A stretch of 64,000 nucleotides of DNA from Himantopus leucocephalus (lineage: Eukaryota > Chordata > Aves > Charadriiformes > Recurvirostridae): the NCBI GenBank assembly GCA_003993805.1, contig RSEF01000004.1, forward strand, positions 7,261,845-7,325,844, read 5' to 3'. A program made the position numbers and the translations under genes. Below are positions 13,845 through 27,301 of the stretch, in pieces. Below the pieces are notes generated by a model. That model did no database searches. It was given only the letters and a program-made list of their open reading frames with translations, and was not told where the DNA came from. Within the stretch, counting starts at the first letter, position 1. Each line of letters starts with the position of its first letter.

Positions 13845-13913
13845 AGGCCAAACTCTATTACTGTAAATCAACATAGCAAAATTGAAATTAATTACAGCCA
13901 ACGTGAATCTGGC
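13845..13913. mobile_element. Small foldback (palindromic) amniote repeat relic
   Basis: The piece begins AGGCCAAACTCT, passes through CTGTAAATCAACATAGC and returns through AATTACAGCCAACGTGAATCTGGC. It is an imperfect inverted repeat: CTGTAAaTcA on the left mirrors the reverse complement of the right side. It resembles a palindromic MITE-like repeat seen across amniotes, with 'ggccagatcc-tcagctggtgtaaat' ends. I am recalling that family from memory and do not give it a formal name. The ends are approximate. Confidence 0.4.
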
Positions 13914-16900
13914 ATCCTGCAAGAATACAGGTGGAGGTAGGATTAAAAAGACGGATACAACAATGGACATCTATATGTCTCACCTGTTCATTTTGCCATC
14001 GAAGGATGGCAAAGGATGGAAATCCAGTTCTATTTGAAAAGCTAATGCTACTTTTTATTCCGCAAAAATAACTTGGAGAGTATATGCAAATTTATTGTGG
14101 TTGTCCACATTCCTATTTGGACTTTTTTTTTCCCCCTCTCCTTTCTCAATACAACTAAAGCCTAAGTTTCAAACAAGTACTAGAAGGTTAACTGCTGCAG
14201 AATGTTACACCAGGCTTTCCTTAACCTGCTTTCACTAATCTCATAGATAAGATAAACTCATGTGAAGAGGTTATTCCTATCAGTTCTCATTTTCCCTTTC
14301 AATTAGCAGAGATGCCTGCACTTAGCATGCACCAGTGGAGCTACTTCTGTTCTTTTTACCTAATAATATTCTCTGGAGCCTTGAGACACGCGTGAAATCA
14401 GACACTACTTTGACATGAGGGAAATTCTCTTCGTTTGTGTTTTTTGTTGTTTTCCTAAATGCTTCTGTGATTTTTTTTTAATCATCTCATCACATATACT
14501 CATTAACAATATTGATTTAACCACAAATGACACCAAACTATTAAACAGCTCCTGAACGTGCAAGAGCAGAGGCAATAAAAGCCACGACTTTCCCTGCCCC
14601 AAACAGCCCTACTTATATTCCTCAATACATGTTGGAAAACCACGTCATTCATAGGCACAGTTGAAAAAGTCAGCCTGTATCATTTGCTCTGAGACTATTA
14701 TACAGGACATAAAACAGTCCAGAATCACCGTCTATCAGCTTCTGGACAATTTTTCCATGGAACCGGTGTCGGTCCCCTCTAATTTGGATTTTGCATAATA
14801 TTCCCTCCTTCTGACTTTTAGCTAAGAGGGGATGTCAGACAAAGAGCAAAAGGAGGACATAACTTCTCAATGTCATCTCCCTTAGCTGAAAGGTCTTGCC
14901 AGGACATGGATGACCAAGGATCAGCTTCCTCAGCATGAAGGAGACAGATGTTTAACACTGAGATTTTTCTATGTAGACAGAGTCTGGCTCAGAACTGAGA
15001 CTGTGACACTGCTTCAGCTGCCAGTGGCTCAGAATGAGGTCCCTGATTCTCACCTGAGAATCACCTGGACAGTTTTTGGATTGTCCTCCAGTTTTCCGTG
15101 GTTTTGACACCGAAATGTGTTCGTATTAGCAAGATCACACAATTGAGTGCATTAATTTTTCGATCAAATAATTGACTGTCTTGCACTTGAATATCTTATA
15201 AAGACCTGAGAGAAAGCTTATTTTAAAGCTTAATTCTTGTGGTGCAATGTCAGTTTCAGAAAGTTAGTTTGTTCTTAATGCAGAAAGTTATTTCAAAAAA
15301 TATGCCGCAGCCTAAGAAAATCTGTAACTAATGAAGAAATCCTTAAATATATCTGGTCAAACTAAGAGCTGCCCTTGGTGGTAAACTCTCATAGACAATA
15401 CAAAATAGATATGACTTATCTCACTGAGGAACGCTCCTGAAGTACCAAAGAGACTGACAGTACAGCCAACTGTTGTTTTTTTTTAAAATTGTAAGAGACA
15501 AACCAGAAAGATTACCTTCAGTAGTTAAAAGCATTTTTCCACTTAGTCATATATTTATATGACACTTAAGGTAGAAACCAGGCTTCTCAAAATTCTAGAT
15601 AAGAATATCTCATGAGAATTAACATATTTCCAGCTTCCATCTGTGAGGTCATTAAAGCTCCAATCTGTTCAAAACCAGAAAGTCAGGCCCAAGTGGAAGT
15701 GTCTCAATCTGATTTTCATACATCTTAGAGATAGATACCCAGATTTCTAATTTAATAACAGTTTGGGTCAGCTATAAATTCTACATTCTAAAATTGACAG
15801 ACTACTTGGTAGCATAATGAGCCAAGATTCAGGTTTCAAATCTTTGTTCAAAAAGTTGATATTTGCTCAAGTCCACCTCTGTTTAGAAAAAAATAAGTCG
15901 TGCAAGGTCCCCAAAGGGCAGAGATAAAATTCCAAGGCATGATGCAGAATACCAGTCTGCGTCCAGGAAGCAGAACATTTGCGTTAACACAGTCAGGCTT
16001 GTCCTGGTAAGTTCCGCCTTGCTGACACTGCCCTGCTACTTCCATTTCCAGAGCCTTGCAGGCACAGGGTTCTTCGCGCTCTCTTTTCACTGCATAATGT
16101 AAATGGGCTTTGAGTTGCTTCTAACTTACCCGGTTAAAGAGGATCAAGTCTGCTTGTTTAAGAGAAGATTTGGGCTAATTTTTGTGCCTCAAAGCTTTTT
16201 CCCTTCCCCTCCCTCCCAAAGCTTCAATCTCCTCCACTAGAACTTTTTGGGAAAAATAAACTTAACTGGATTTCTTACAGAAATGTCAAAGGAAAGGTTA
16301 AACTGCTCCTGTCTCATTCATCAGAATTATTTTCTTCCTCTTTTCATACTTTTTCTTTCTGTGGTACAAAATACAGTAGCAGATGATTTGAAATAGCACT
16401 AAATGACAAATACAGGAGTTTTATTTTCAGCCAAAGAAATCTGCAGTTAGATCATGTACAGAACAACCCCTAACAGTTGACACTAGAATATTTTCTTTAT
16501 ATATCTGATTTCTGACATTCAAGAATGTGACCTTCAAAATTAATTTCCTTTTGAGTCTGATTTCTCCTGTTCCTTCTTGTTTAACAGTTATTAAGTATGT
16601 CATAAGCACACACTGTACATCAAAGTAGAGAACCAGCGTAACATAGACCTTACTTCATTTTTCTCCATTTGTTCTACTTCAAGTTTTCATCTCATCTGAT
16701 GCATCTGCTTCGAGGTGATGTTTAAACAAAATTATTTCAAGTTAATAAAATCTTCCCGTATTTATTCATTTATTTTAAAGCAGCACCTGTTATCTCAAAC
16801 TCTGGCTGTTTGCTGTACCTTCTGTGACTTCACAGCAGCTGACCGCAGTTGAATTTGGCATATCTAAGCTTTTAAAGCAATACTCACCATGCCTCATTCC

Positions 16901-19900
16901 ACTTAATTGTACCTACTGTGTGGGAGAAGAGTTGTAGAATTTAGGAGCAAAGCATCTTTTCTGTTGTTACTAATTTTAGGTAGGGTGCCCCCCTGCTGAA
17001 TCAAGATGACATAGAACAGGCCCATGATGAATTAGAGCAACTTAGTATCATGAAACTGGACAAATAATCATTGAAAGAGTGGTTCTCTACATGAAAAGCA
17101 GATGAATACCTCTGCAAGCTTAAACACAGAAGACATTTAAGGTGTCAGTAAGTGCCTTTACCTGCTCACTGCCCTTTACTTAGGAAAATTTAACTATTTC
17201 CAGTTTCCAACAGGAATGCAGTTCCAATTACCATACCAGAAGCAAGCAAGAGACGAAAATGTATGCAGCCCAATCTAGCTTTTGACTTCCCTAAATTGTC
17301 AAGAATTCAGATCCAAACTTATGATTTAATGACATAAGCTATGTCCAAAATATACATATTACAGCCAAAGGATGATAAAAATTAATAGGTCTAGCTCAAG
17401 CACCTTTAAAAATTAGGATATTAAAGGGAGTTAAGCATCTAAGATCCCATGTCTGCATAACGGGGGGTGGTTTGCATTTTAGATCTTTTTATTTTTCCAC
17501 CAAGGAAATGATTGTAAGCTATATGAAAAAAACAGGTACGTGATTTTAGAACTGTTGCATAACATACAATCTGCCACTACCAGGCTCAGGAGATACACAC
17601 TTCTCTCCTAAATTCAGCCATCCAGATATTACAGGGTCATTTTCACCCAAGCTTTGTTCACAGGAATCCTGGCAGTCATACCTACTGGAGCAGTAGCTGG
17701 CATACACTTTTCATTTGTGCCCGAAAAGAACCAATGACAATAAACGTCTTAATTTATACACCTAAAGCCCCTGAGTATCTTTCATTGTAAATGTACAACA
17801 TTCTCCATTATCTTTGCTTCTTTCAAAGTGTAGTAAATCCACTACATAACTGTTTTATTTGTATGAGCTGGGTAAAAATGAAAACCTAGGATATACAAAG
17901 AAAATACCGCTATATTAAACACAAAAGTTACTAGACCTTAACATACAACATTTAGCCTTGAGATGGATGATGATAGGCACTAAGTCATAACCCATTTCTA
18001 TCTTCTTTCCTTCTCTTTGAAACTTCACTCTTTATCTCAAAGGCTTTCTACCACCGCTTGCAAACCTCAGCAATTGTGTAACAAGGACATGTCTGTAAGA
18101 AGGCAGAACTTAAGGACTCCTTTCTTTCCTCAAAGAGTGGTGAGAACAGTCATGGTGTTTCACTGCTGTTTATGGTCTCTGGAAACAAAGTCAGATTTCT
18201 TCTCCAGAGGCAAAAGAGAAGGGAATCTTGTAGTGGGACTCAATGTGTCTTGACACATGACAGCACGGTGTGTACTCTTTGCATTCTTTTCTTTTAGAAA
18301 GGAGGCTTGGATAAGGCAGAAAAGCAGGACAGTGTTTGCCTTAAAACACTTAAAACCTTCAGAAACGGAAGAACCTCAATAGTTTTGTTGTGGTGGGGCT
18401 AAGCACCACAAAAACTAGTTTCTCCAGAGAGTAAATTAGGAGGAAAGTTACTGAGACCCAGATTCTTCTACTCCTACCAATGTTACATTTATTACCTGCA
18501 TTGCGGTAATGCCCATGGGTATCAGTAAGACTAAGACTGTGTTGTAGTAGCCACTGTTAAATATTTATGGGCAGTACCAAAGGATTAAGACTCTCTTGAA
18601 AAATTAAAATAACATACCTACTCCCCGGTACAATCTTTGAAAGCTGAATTATCAACATAAATGCACTTTCAGCTACTTGAATAACATACAGAGAAGTGAA
18701 AAGTACCGTAACCCAGATGAAAGATGCGTTGCTTGTCAGTACCATTGGCTTTTTTTTTTTAATCCCTGCAACTTTTCCTACCTCTGTCTAGGAAATAGAA
18801 GAGAAAGGTGTACGCTAAGGGGCTAAGAGACTCCTCATCTTGCCTTCCCACTCATAATCTTAAAATGACTGTCAAAAGATTTTTAATTTCCTGTGCTACG
18901 GAGATCAGGTTAATCTTCAGTGATAGGCGTTAAGAAAATCCTATAAGCAGAGCTAAATTCTATGCACTGAAACTTAACACCATTGACATCCATCATTAGT
19001 AGTTATTCCTATGCCCAAATAAACCTTTTTATATGACAATCACTACATACATTGACTATAATTCTGAAGTGCATGTGTTACTACTGAATTAAAAGTGCTA
19101 AGTATTTACAATTTGTTCTAGACAGGTAGAGAGCCTTTTGGTTTTAAGAACTTCTGAGTTTTTCCAGAATCTACATCTGACAGTAATATGCAAGAATTCT
19201 TGAAGTGAAAGCCTCTTATACTAAAATCCCTAAAAATTATTAGCATGAGGATAGCTAATCAGATCCAATGAAGGCTTTGAAACTCTCTCTACCTAGACAA
19301 CATTCATTCTTGAATTTATTTTCACTTGTACAGACTAAGGTACAGGTACTGTTATATCATTTTGTACCACTACTGAGTTTTCTCCATACATACTGTCTTT
19401 GTTAGAATTGCTTCTGTGATAATCTAGCTTCTGATGTTGAAACTAGGTCCACAGTACAACCTGGTTGGCTTAATCTGTCACACATGGTCAAACCAACAAC
19501 ATTAAGCGATCACAAAAAGCAATGGTTTCAGTGTGGGAACTCTGGTAACTGACACAGCCTGTAATCCGGTACAACTGTTTCTGCCACAGCATTGTGATAA
19601 ATCATACAGTGCTACACTGCGAAGTTGAAGCACTGTAATGGCAGCAGGAAAGAGACTATATATGTAGATTTTTATTTTTTTAAGGAAGTAGATATCTAGA
19701 ATCTTCCATCTCTCTGTGGAAAGACCTCAGGCTCACATGGCTTTTTTCGGCTCAGTTTTTGAGGTTTGGTAGTAGCCTCTCTATTCCACTCCTCTCCAAA
19801 ACAAGTTAAAAGAGAGGGGGGAAAATTATTTATTAGACTGCTGGAGGGAGGTTGATTTTCTCTTGCAGCATTTATCAAATTCTTTCAAGTCTCTATGGTT

Positions 19901-22900
19901 CAACATATTTAGCTACATCAAAGCCAAAGCATACACTTTTGAGTTCTTTATTTACTGCTAAAATCCACATTCTTGGATGCTGAAATGTTTACTACACTGT
20001 CTCCAAGCTTAGGAGCTAGTGGTCTTCTAGCTGTATCAGTAGCAAAACTATTTCAGATGATTGCAGTCTGCAAGAATATTTACTAAGAGAAAAACAGGTT
20101 CATTGATTACACTAGGAAGCATAAACTAAGACTAAGTGTTTACAAGAAAGCCTTTTTTATTTTTTCTATCCCTGCAGCCATATTCTCAGTCATACTTCAG
20201 CTCTCAAAACTTGGATTTATAACACGAAGCAAAAATGGTGTCATCTGCCATCACAGTAAAACACCAGGTTTCACATTGTGCTTTGAAGACAATGGAAATT
20301 TTCCCTTTCAGGTGTCGAGGTTTCCTCACACTATGCTTCTAAACTAGCAAATTGTACCCCAGGTGCCCATCTCTGCACTCTCACTTTGTCTCAAACATCT
20401 GATATATCACCAGATGTCAAGCTGAGAGACACCTAACAGAAGCAAAATCGTGCTCACTGTGGTGAGTGTATAACACAGACCTACTGTAAATTTTTCCTCT
20501 TATGTTGATTACTCATTAGTACTTCAGCTGGTTAGAAGAAAACACATGTGAGAGAGCTGCTGGCTGAACCCTATTTCTCAGGGTTGCTGTACTCAGGGGT
20601 TGATAAGCACATTGCCAAAAGACTTCATGACAACTTGTTCCCTGTTCATGAAGGAAATAAAACAATGGATGAGGCAGAATATAAGAATTTCAAAGAGAAA
20701 GTTTTTTCACCCTGAAAGCAGATAATTACTACATTTCCTACCACTCATATCTAGAATCAGTCTCTTACTAGGTACCTGAAAGGATTACATCACTATACTG
20801 ACTTTTATTCAGGAGTACTGAAAGGTTTTCCACACCACCCAGAACTAAGGAAATGAAGAATTACTTCACATTACAGACCATCTTGCTGAAAAAAAAAATG
20901 AGATAGCAAAAAGCCCACTTTCAGAGTCTACATAAAAGCAGAATAAGCAGAAAGCCACTTTCCCAACTTCCTGTTTCCACAAATCCCAGAAAGTCCATGT
21001 CATAAATTACCATGTCTGGCAACAATAGCACAAAAAAGCTCAAATGTAAAGTATCTGACAGCTTGAGATACATGTTTGGCCAAAATAACAGTCAGCATCT
21101 TCAAGCCACTGTTAAATTGTAAGGTTTGTCCTATTGCTGAGTAGTGGTCCCTCTGTGCTGACTGGTTACTATCATGAGAAATCTCTTTCCTGTTTCAAAG
21201 ACATGCTGATTACACATAAACTTGATATCGAGAATGCTAAACAAGCAGCTTGCTGCACTAATTTGCATGCAGCTATCACATTTACAGCTCTACCTCACAG
21301 TTTCTGAAGAGCCAGAATACTTTCCACATACTATGCTAGAAAAGTAATTCAATAGATTTCAACCCTTTTTACAAATTAGCCTTCAACTGGCAATTTTCAC
21401 TGCAAAACTATTACAACAATTTGCTTTTCTGTAGAAAACCAATTCAGCCCAAGCAATAGCTATTCAATAGCATTTTCGAAGTAAGGATAAGTACACAGAT
21501 TTATCAGTTTGTACGTCCACAACGGTCTTTACAGGCCATTAATATATTTCCTACTCTACATATGGATTGTATGCTACTTTGAAATATTATGGTCCATCAA
21601 ACTGCTCATCAAAAAAGGAAAAACCCACCACCAATAAAAACCTGAACTGGCTTCATTCATCTAATCAAGAACCACCACCCCATCACCTCCACCCCAGAAA
21701 AACCCCACCCTACAGCACTAAGAAATAGAGGAAATTTTCAGTCCTTTAATAAGCGGTCACCACTTGTTGTGAATTGGGTACACAACTTCCTCTAAAAATA
21801 AGTGTTTACAGAACAAATAGCAGGATTAATCCCCAGTCATCAAGTACAATAAAAGCCTGAATGTTCTTTCTATGAGCAAGAGGATGGACCAGTCTTTTCT
21901 GACCCAGAAACATGCCAACAATCCAACATGATGCAGTCACAAAGACAAAAGAAATTCTTGCAAAAAAAGGCTATTGTTTCAACATTCAATATATGATAGA
22001 GAAATATACCTAAACCAATATGCTCTACACCATGTAATAATGAAAATTGCTCTTGTGGTGTCCAACAGAAAAGCCATAAACCTGTATGAAACCACAATTT
22101 ACTAAAGATGCAAATTAAGAGTTACACTAGAAAGCAATAGTTCTTCCAGTCCATTTAGAGCAGGTATGCATGGTTACTGAGAACTAAACATTTTTCTCGG
22201 ATGCTGTATTTGGAACTGTCAAATAGAAGAGATTATGGCAGGGGGGGATCAAGTTAGTAATTTTCATTCAGACTACATTAATTAAATTTACAGTACAAGG
22301 TAGAAGACCTACATACCTTTCTTATACTTTTGTGGTTGCTGTATAACTTTGGTCTACTTGTTAAGTTAGGATAACTTAAGGGCATTAAACTTCTTGGTTC
22401 TCCTTTTATAGAAAAATTCTCATCTATCATGAGAATTCCGCTCACATTCTCCTCATGTGCCTGAGACACATCAAGAATTTTCACTTGGTTCTTATTCCAG
22501 AGGTCTTTAGACTTGTTCTGACAATTTGCAAATGCTGCCAAACCCTAGCAACAACCTGTGTGTTAAGTAGTTGCATTATTTCTTTTAGCATCAAGTTACA
22601 CTACAGAAATCTAGTATCATTCAAAGAATGTGTTTAACACCTTTCAAAGGTACACACTAACAACAATGTATCTATGATTTTTTTAATTTTTTTTTAGATT
22701 TTAGCTGTTAGAAAAAGTACATGAAGCACTATATAATTTGAAAAACTCCATTCGTCTGTGACTTGTATTCAAGAGTAGAAATAATTAAACTTGCAAAGTA
22801 TTATACTAACTATACTTAGTAACAAGTATTATACTAGTTACTATGCGGTGTTCTGAAAAAGAGAAGAAAACTTCTAGTGAATTAAAGAGGGGTGAACTAA

Positions 22901-23330
22901 TATGATCAACAGCTCCAAATTCAAGAAATATAAATTAACGATTGTCTAAACATTTGTTAAGTAATAAGCTGTAAAAAAAAAAATCACCACAAAACAGTTC
23001 CCAAGAGTTTTAGTTAAAAAATTCTACTATTTCAAAATTAGGTATATGTTCCATTAGCGGCTGCACAAAACTCCCACAGCCTTTGCTCTTCACATTTTAC
23101 TGTAATGCATAATAGAACAAATTGTGTAGCACCCTGTTAAGAGTCAATGGTGGTAGAAACCACATTTAAAAAACAGATTTTAAAAAGAGACTACTACACA
23201 AGGTTAAACACAAGAGGAAGGGAAAAAACAATGAAAATTAGAAAAACAAATCTGAAAAGCTTCTGAAGGAACATGTTTTTGGGACAAAGATCTTACATAT
23301 TGAAGGGCTGGTTTCAGGTGGAGAGGGGGA
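13914..23330. other. Long AT-rich non-coding stretch, no gene recognised
   Basis: About 9.4 kb without a recognisable gene or repeat. Open frames reach at most 87 codons and overlap on opposite strands. Small features seen are a partial direct repeat of AAGTATTATACTA at 22796 and 22824, and T- or A-runs of about 10. The most GC-containing patch is 15840-16090, where an 80-codon minus-strand frame exists but has no recognisable motif. Confidence 0.6.
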
Positions 23331-23384
23331 GGGTTTGGTTTGGGGTTTTGAGGATAGTCTTGTTTGGTTGGGTTTTGTTGTTCC
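23331..23384. repeat. GT-rich low-complexity tract
   Basis: Built from irregular GGTTT, GGGGTTTT and TTGGTTGGG units on the plus strand and ending in TTTTGTTGTTCC. It shares this end with the tract at 6807-6842. Its reverse complement is the A/C-rich type of tract also seen at 34431, 46077 and inside the CR1 at 26736. It is not a regular telomeric (TTAGGG) array. Confidence 0.65.
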
Positions 23385-26300
23385 TAACCACAGAGGTAAC
23401 CACAAATCAATGCAGTGGAGAACTAAAAATAACTGCAAATAGTGTTACCAGTTCCCTGAAGTTGCAAGGCATTTTTCTTCATAAACATCTCAAGTGCAAT
23501 AGATATTTGCAGCAAGAGATTAGTATGAGCCATGGAAAACTATCAATTTTCTCTTCACCAAGTCTGAGTGCTTCCAGATAAGTAAGCTTCAGGGACTCAT
23601 CTCACTCTCACTACCTGATCAAAACTGAACAGTACACAATTATTGTGTGGGGTGGCACGAATCCAGCCTCGCTGAGAACGAAGGCTGAAGCATGCGGCTA
23701 CACAATGCAACATTTTTACCCGAGTCTCTCCCACCCCCAACATGCACCGTACGGGTAGAGCTAGTGGAGGAGTTGCTGCTAATCTGTGGTGTCCGAATAT
23801 CTGAACTTTAAAGGCCATTTGCCACAGGGACATAAATAAAATGCACCAACAGGTAAGTTTCCCCCCTCCTGTCACCTTCTTAAAACTCCGATTCATGAAC
23901 TTTCAGAGCTCTTTTTTGCTATTACTGCATAGTAACAGAGACAGAAGGATAAGGATGATTTCAGCTTTGTAAAACTGACATGGATTTGACATGAAAGAGA
24001 ATTGTGAATATATGGTTCCAAACAGACTATAGCCACATAAGCTATTATTTAAAGGTACAAAACTCTGTTTGTAGTACTTAGCTTTCTTTCAATTACTTAG
24101 AAAACTGATAATCTACACTGTGCATGGCAAAGGTTAAAATACATTCCGGAGAAGTTAAATGGATACTTTAAGTACAGATGTTAAGAACAATGGACATGCA
24201 AGTCAGAACTCAATCATATTCGCTAGTGAGAACTACTCAACGATACGAGATCAAAATGACCAGTAAGTCCCGAACATGGACAAAGGTGCAATGGTTCTAG
24301 TATATCAGGTAAAGACTGTGGCAATTGCTCCAGATAGTGTTTCTGAAAATAGTCTGTCTCAAAAGAAATGAGAATCCTTTAATCACTATAATGGCAATAG
24401 TGCATTAGGTTCTGAAAAAAACATGTCGGTCATCACTGAATAAACTTTTGCGGACAACAGAATCTTGAAGTTAGCAGAACATAATGGAAAATACCTAAAT
24501 GAGAGCATGCATAACCCATCAAGAATGCACCATTTAAGGTGGAGAAGCTAAGCGTAGGCCATGGCATGACAGTGCCTTTAATTGCTAAAAAAGACAAATT
24601 AATTAGAAAACAATAAATTCACAAATTCTGAGGTTCCTAATTCAGAATTCATCAGAAATATCACTGATGCAGTAATATCATCCAGTTATATGATTGGTTA
24701 CAAAGCCTGTGTTTGGGAAACATGCACATACACTTGCATGTATAACTAAAGAAAATACATAAAAAGGATGAAATAAGAATTATCTTGTGAATCACATGCA
24801 ATCCTATCTTAAATTCCTGCTGCCAGGCAATACAATCATGCGGTTCGAAAGCCACCTCTTTTATAGTCACTGTGTATTTCTATGCATCTCAAAATACTCT
24901 GCATTGAGAGAAGACAGCCCTTGAAGTAAGAACCAGTAGAGCCTTCTTGGAAGCCATAACAATCAAACGTACTGTACTGCCAAGCTCAGACTGTACTATA
25001 ATTATAATAATTCCTCAAATATGGGATCGCTTGTTACCTAAACAGTAACAGAAAGGGTAGAACAGAGGCTAGAGACCCTTCATATCAAAGCAAGACAACA
25101 CTCACTGTCAAAGGAAGAACAGCTCTCACTTAAACTTACAAACTGTAACAACCTATGAAACCCTTCAAATTTCTCTACTCCATTTTTTCCCCAATCCTAA
25201 CCTCCACTCTATAACCTCTGACTGGACAGAGGAAGAAGGATTGCTCCATGGAGCTCAGAGAATGACAATACCCATGCCTGAAGGGATAGCAGCCCTCATC
25301 CTAACTTCTGGAATACCAGAGTATACAAGTCCCCAAAGGTCTCCACTTTAGGTCCTCATCCCTAACTTCCAATATATCACTACAACCCGATCTAAAATTG
25401 TATAGAATCAAATTATTAAGCAGCACTGATGTGAAAAAAGGACAAATCCATCTTTCAAAAGTGTATGTTTTCCTTTTCAAGACTCCCTTCCCCTAATTTA
25501 ACACACAGATATTTGAGTTAGCTGCCTACTTAATAGATATATTCAGCTGAATTTAAAGAAATACATATTCTTTAACAAATAATTATTAGTTTCTTTCTCT
25601 AGTTGACATTTTTTCTTTATCTGGAACTATAGTTATTGGTTTTTAGCTTTCTGAAATTAGTCAGCTACCATTTGGCAAGAATAGGTGAGAAGTGTTTAGT
25701 GCAATAGGTTTTAGCAATTTTGCTACTTTCATAGAAATAGACATTGATTTTTCATGAAAGCAAGTACTGCTGAAGAGGAATATTAAAACAGTTCAAGTGG
25801 TACAGGAAAAATATGCAACACTAAAAGGAAGTGAAGGTTATACTATACTTGATCAAAACTGTGCAGAAGCTTAGATACATAGCATGCAATAACTTGCATT
25901 TAAAGTGAATTGCCTGAAACAAGGAAAACACGTCATAATAATCCAAAGGTCTTCTAAAGAAGAAGAGATATACTGAAAGAAAGCTGTTTGCATATCTCTA
26001 TAGATAATAAGAGACCTTTCTTTTACCAAGAAAGTGCTGAATATAATTAAACATTAAACAGTGCTACAGACATTGTTATATTCAGGAATGTTCCATGGAG
26101 AAAAAACATCTCTTTCACTGGTTTGACAACTGTAAACTCAAATTCTATATAAAAGGTCCACATCTATGTCAATCAAAAAGACTGACTGGTAAGATACACA
26201 CATTTACCAGTCTCAGTGAAATAGATCGTGCTCCTATTCAGAGCACTTAGTATCGCTTGCCCACATGATATAACACAATTCTGTCTTTGTAAATAAACGC

Positions 26301-26497
26301 ACATGTCAGATGTGTTACATTATCTATAAGAATCACAACAATCCCAAGAACCTCTTATCTCCTTCACATGGACATTTTAGTCAAATTAGAATCAAATCCA
26401 GTAGAAAAGCTTAATAAAAAAAGGAGCAATCAACTTTCTCAAATCTTGTCTTTAAAAGTTAAAGGGCTTTGTTTAAAGAGATTTAAGTCAAAGCCAC
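23385..26497. other. Non-coding stretch, no gene recognised
   Basis: Contains a minus-strand frame of 99 codons (23597-23896) with no domain, and an isolated consensus splice-donor match at 23850-23858. Nothing else supports an exon. The remainder is AT-rich with no recognised repeat. Confidence 0.6.
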
Positions 26498-26955
26498 AAC
26501 TTCGGGCCATGAAGATGATTAAAGGATTGGAGAGTCTGTTTTACGAGGAGAGGCTGTGAGGGCTGGGACAGTTCAGCTTTGAGAAGCCAAGTGTCACAGG
26601 AGATCTTATCAATGTGTATAAATACCTAGTGTGAGGATGTAAAAAAGTTGAAGCCTGATTCTTCTCAGTGGTATCCAGTTAGAAGAGAATAGGCAACAGG
26701 CAAAGACTGAAATACAAGAAATTAAATTTAGAATTAAAAAAAACCTACCACCAAAACCCAACAGCACCACAGAAACATGCCACCACTTTTTTTCAAGTGA
26801 GGCTGGAATGGATTGTGGAGTCTCCATCTTTGGAGTTACTCAGAACCTGACTGGACAATGTCCTGAGCAACCTGCTCTAGTTGACCATGCTTTGAGCATG
26901 GGTCAGACTAGATGGTCTTCAGAGGTGCCTTCCCAAATCAGCAGTTCTGTGGAAT
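26498..26955 (+). mobile_element. CR1 LINE, 5'-truncated 3' end
   Basis: This is the typical avian CR1 3' terminal region. It begins near GATGATTAAAGG (26513), continues through a degraded 'cttatgaggagaggctg' and 'gatcttatcaatgtgtataaatac' module, and closes with 'cctgctctagttgacc', 'tcagactagatggtcttcagagg' and 'cagttctgtgg' near 26945. CR1 is a non-LTR retrotransposon that moves by target-primed reverse transcription and is usually cut short at its 5' end, as here. Part of the middle (about 26736-26800) does not match and is A/C-rich. No intact frame remains, so the copy is inactive. Confidence 0.9.
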
Positions 26956-27301
26956 CCCTGCCTGTAAATTATCAACAGGTTGATCTCACTGAAGAGTTGC
27001 AGCCTGAATTCCTTGATATGTTGATCTTGATTAACAATTAATGCAGAGTTTCCAGGTTCTTTCAGAAAGACAAAACCGTTTAAGTTGTGTTAGCACTCCC
27101 CGTTAATCTAACATGGCATCTCAGTCTGAGCAACAGCCTTGATTTTTGTCCAAGAAACGCTGTCAGAATCAAGGAGTCATAAGATGTACTATGTTTTTTA
27201 GTTGCTAAGTTATACTTATTCTTGGAAGTAGACATTAGCCCTTTGCACTTTCAGATTTTTAAAATTATTTATTTAGAACAGATACACGAGTGATCTAGTT
27301 T
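26956..27301. other. Spacer between two LINE remnants
   Basis: About 350 bases of AT-rich sequence between the plus-strand CR1 end and the minus-strand L3-like element. No gene or repeat is recognised. Confidence 0.6.

Noticed and set aside
23850..23858. Perfect CAG|GTAAGT splice-donor match
   Set aside because: A nine-base match is expected by chance at appreciable frequency in 64 kb on two strands, and there is no open frame, acceptor or other exon evidence.
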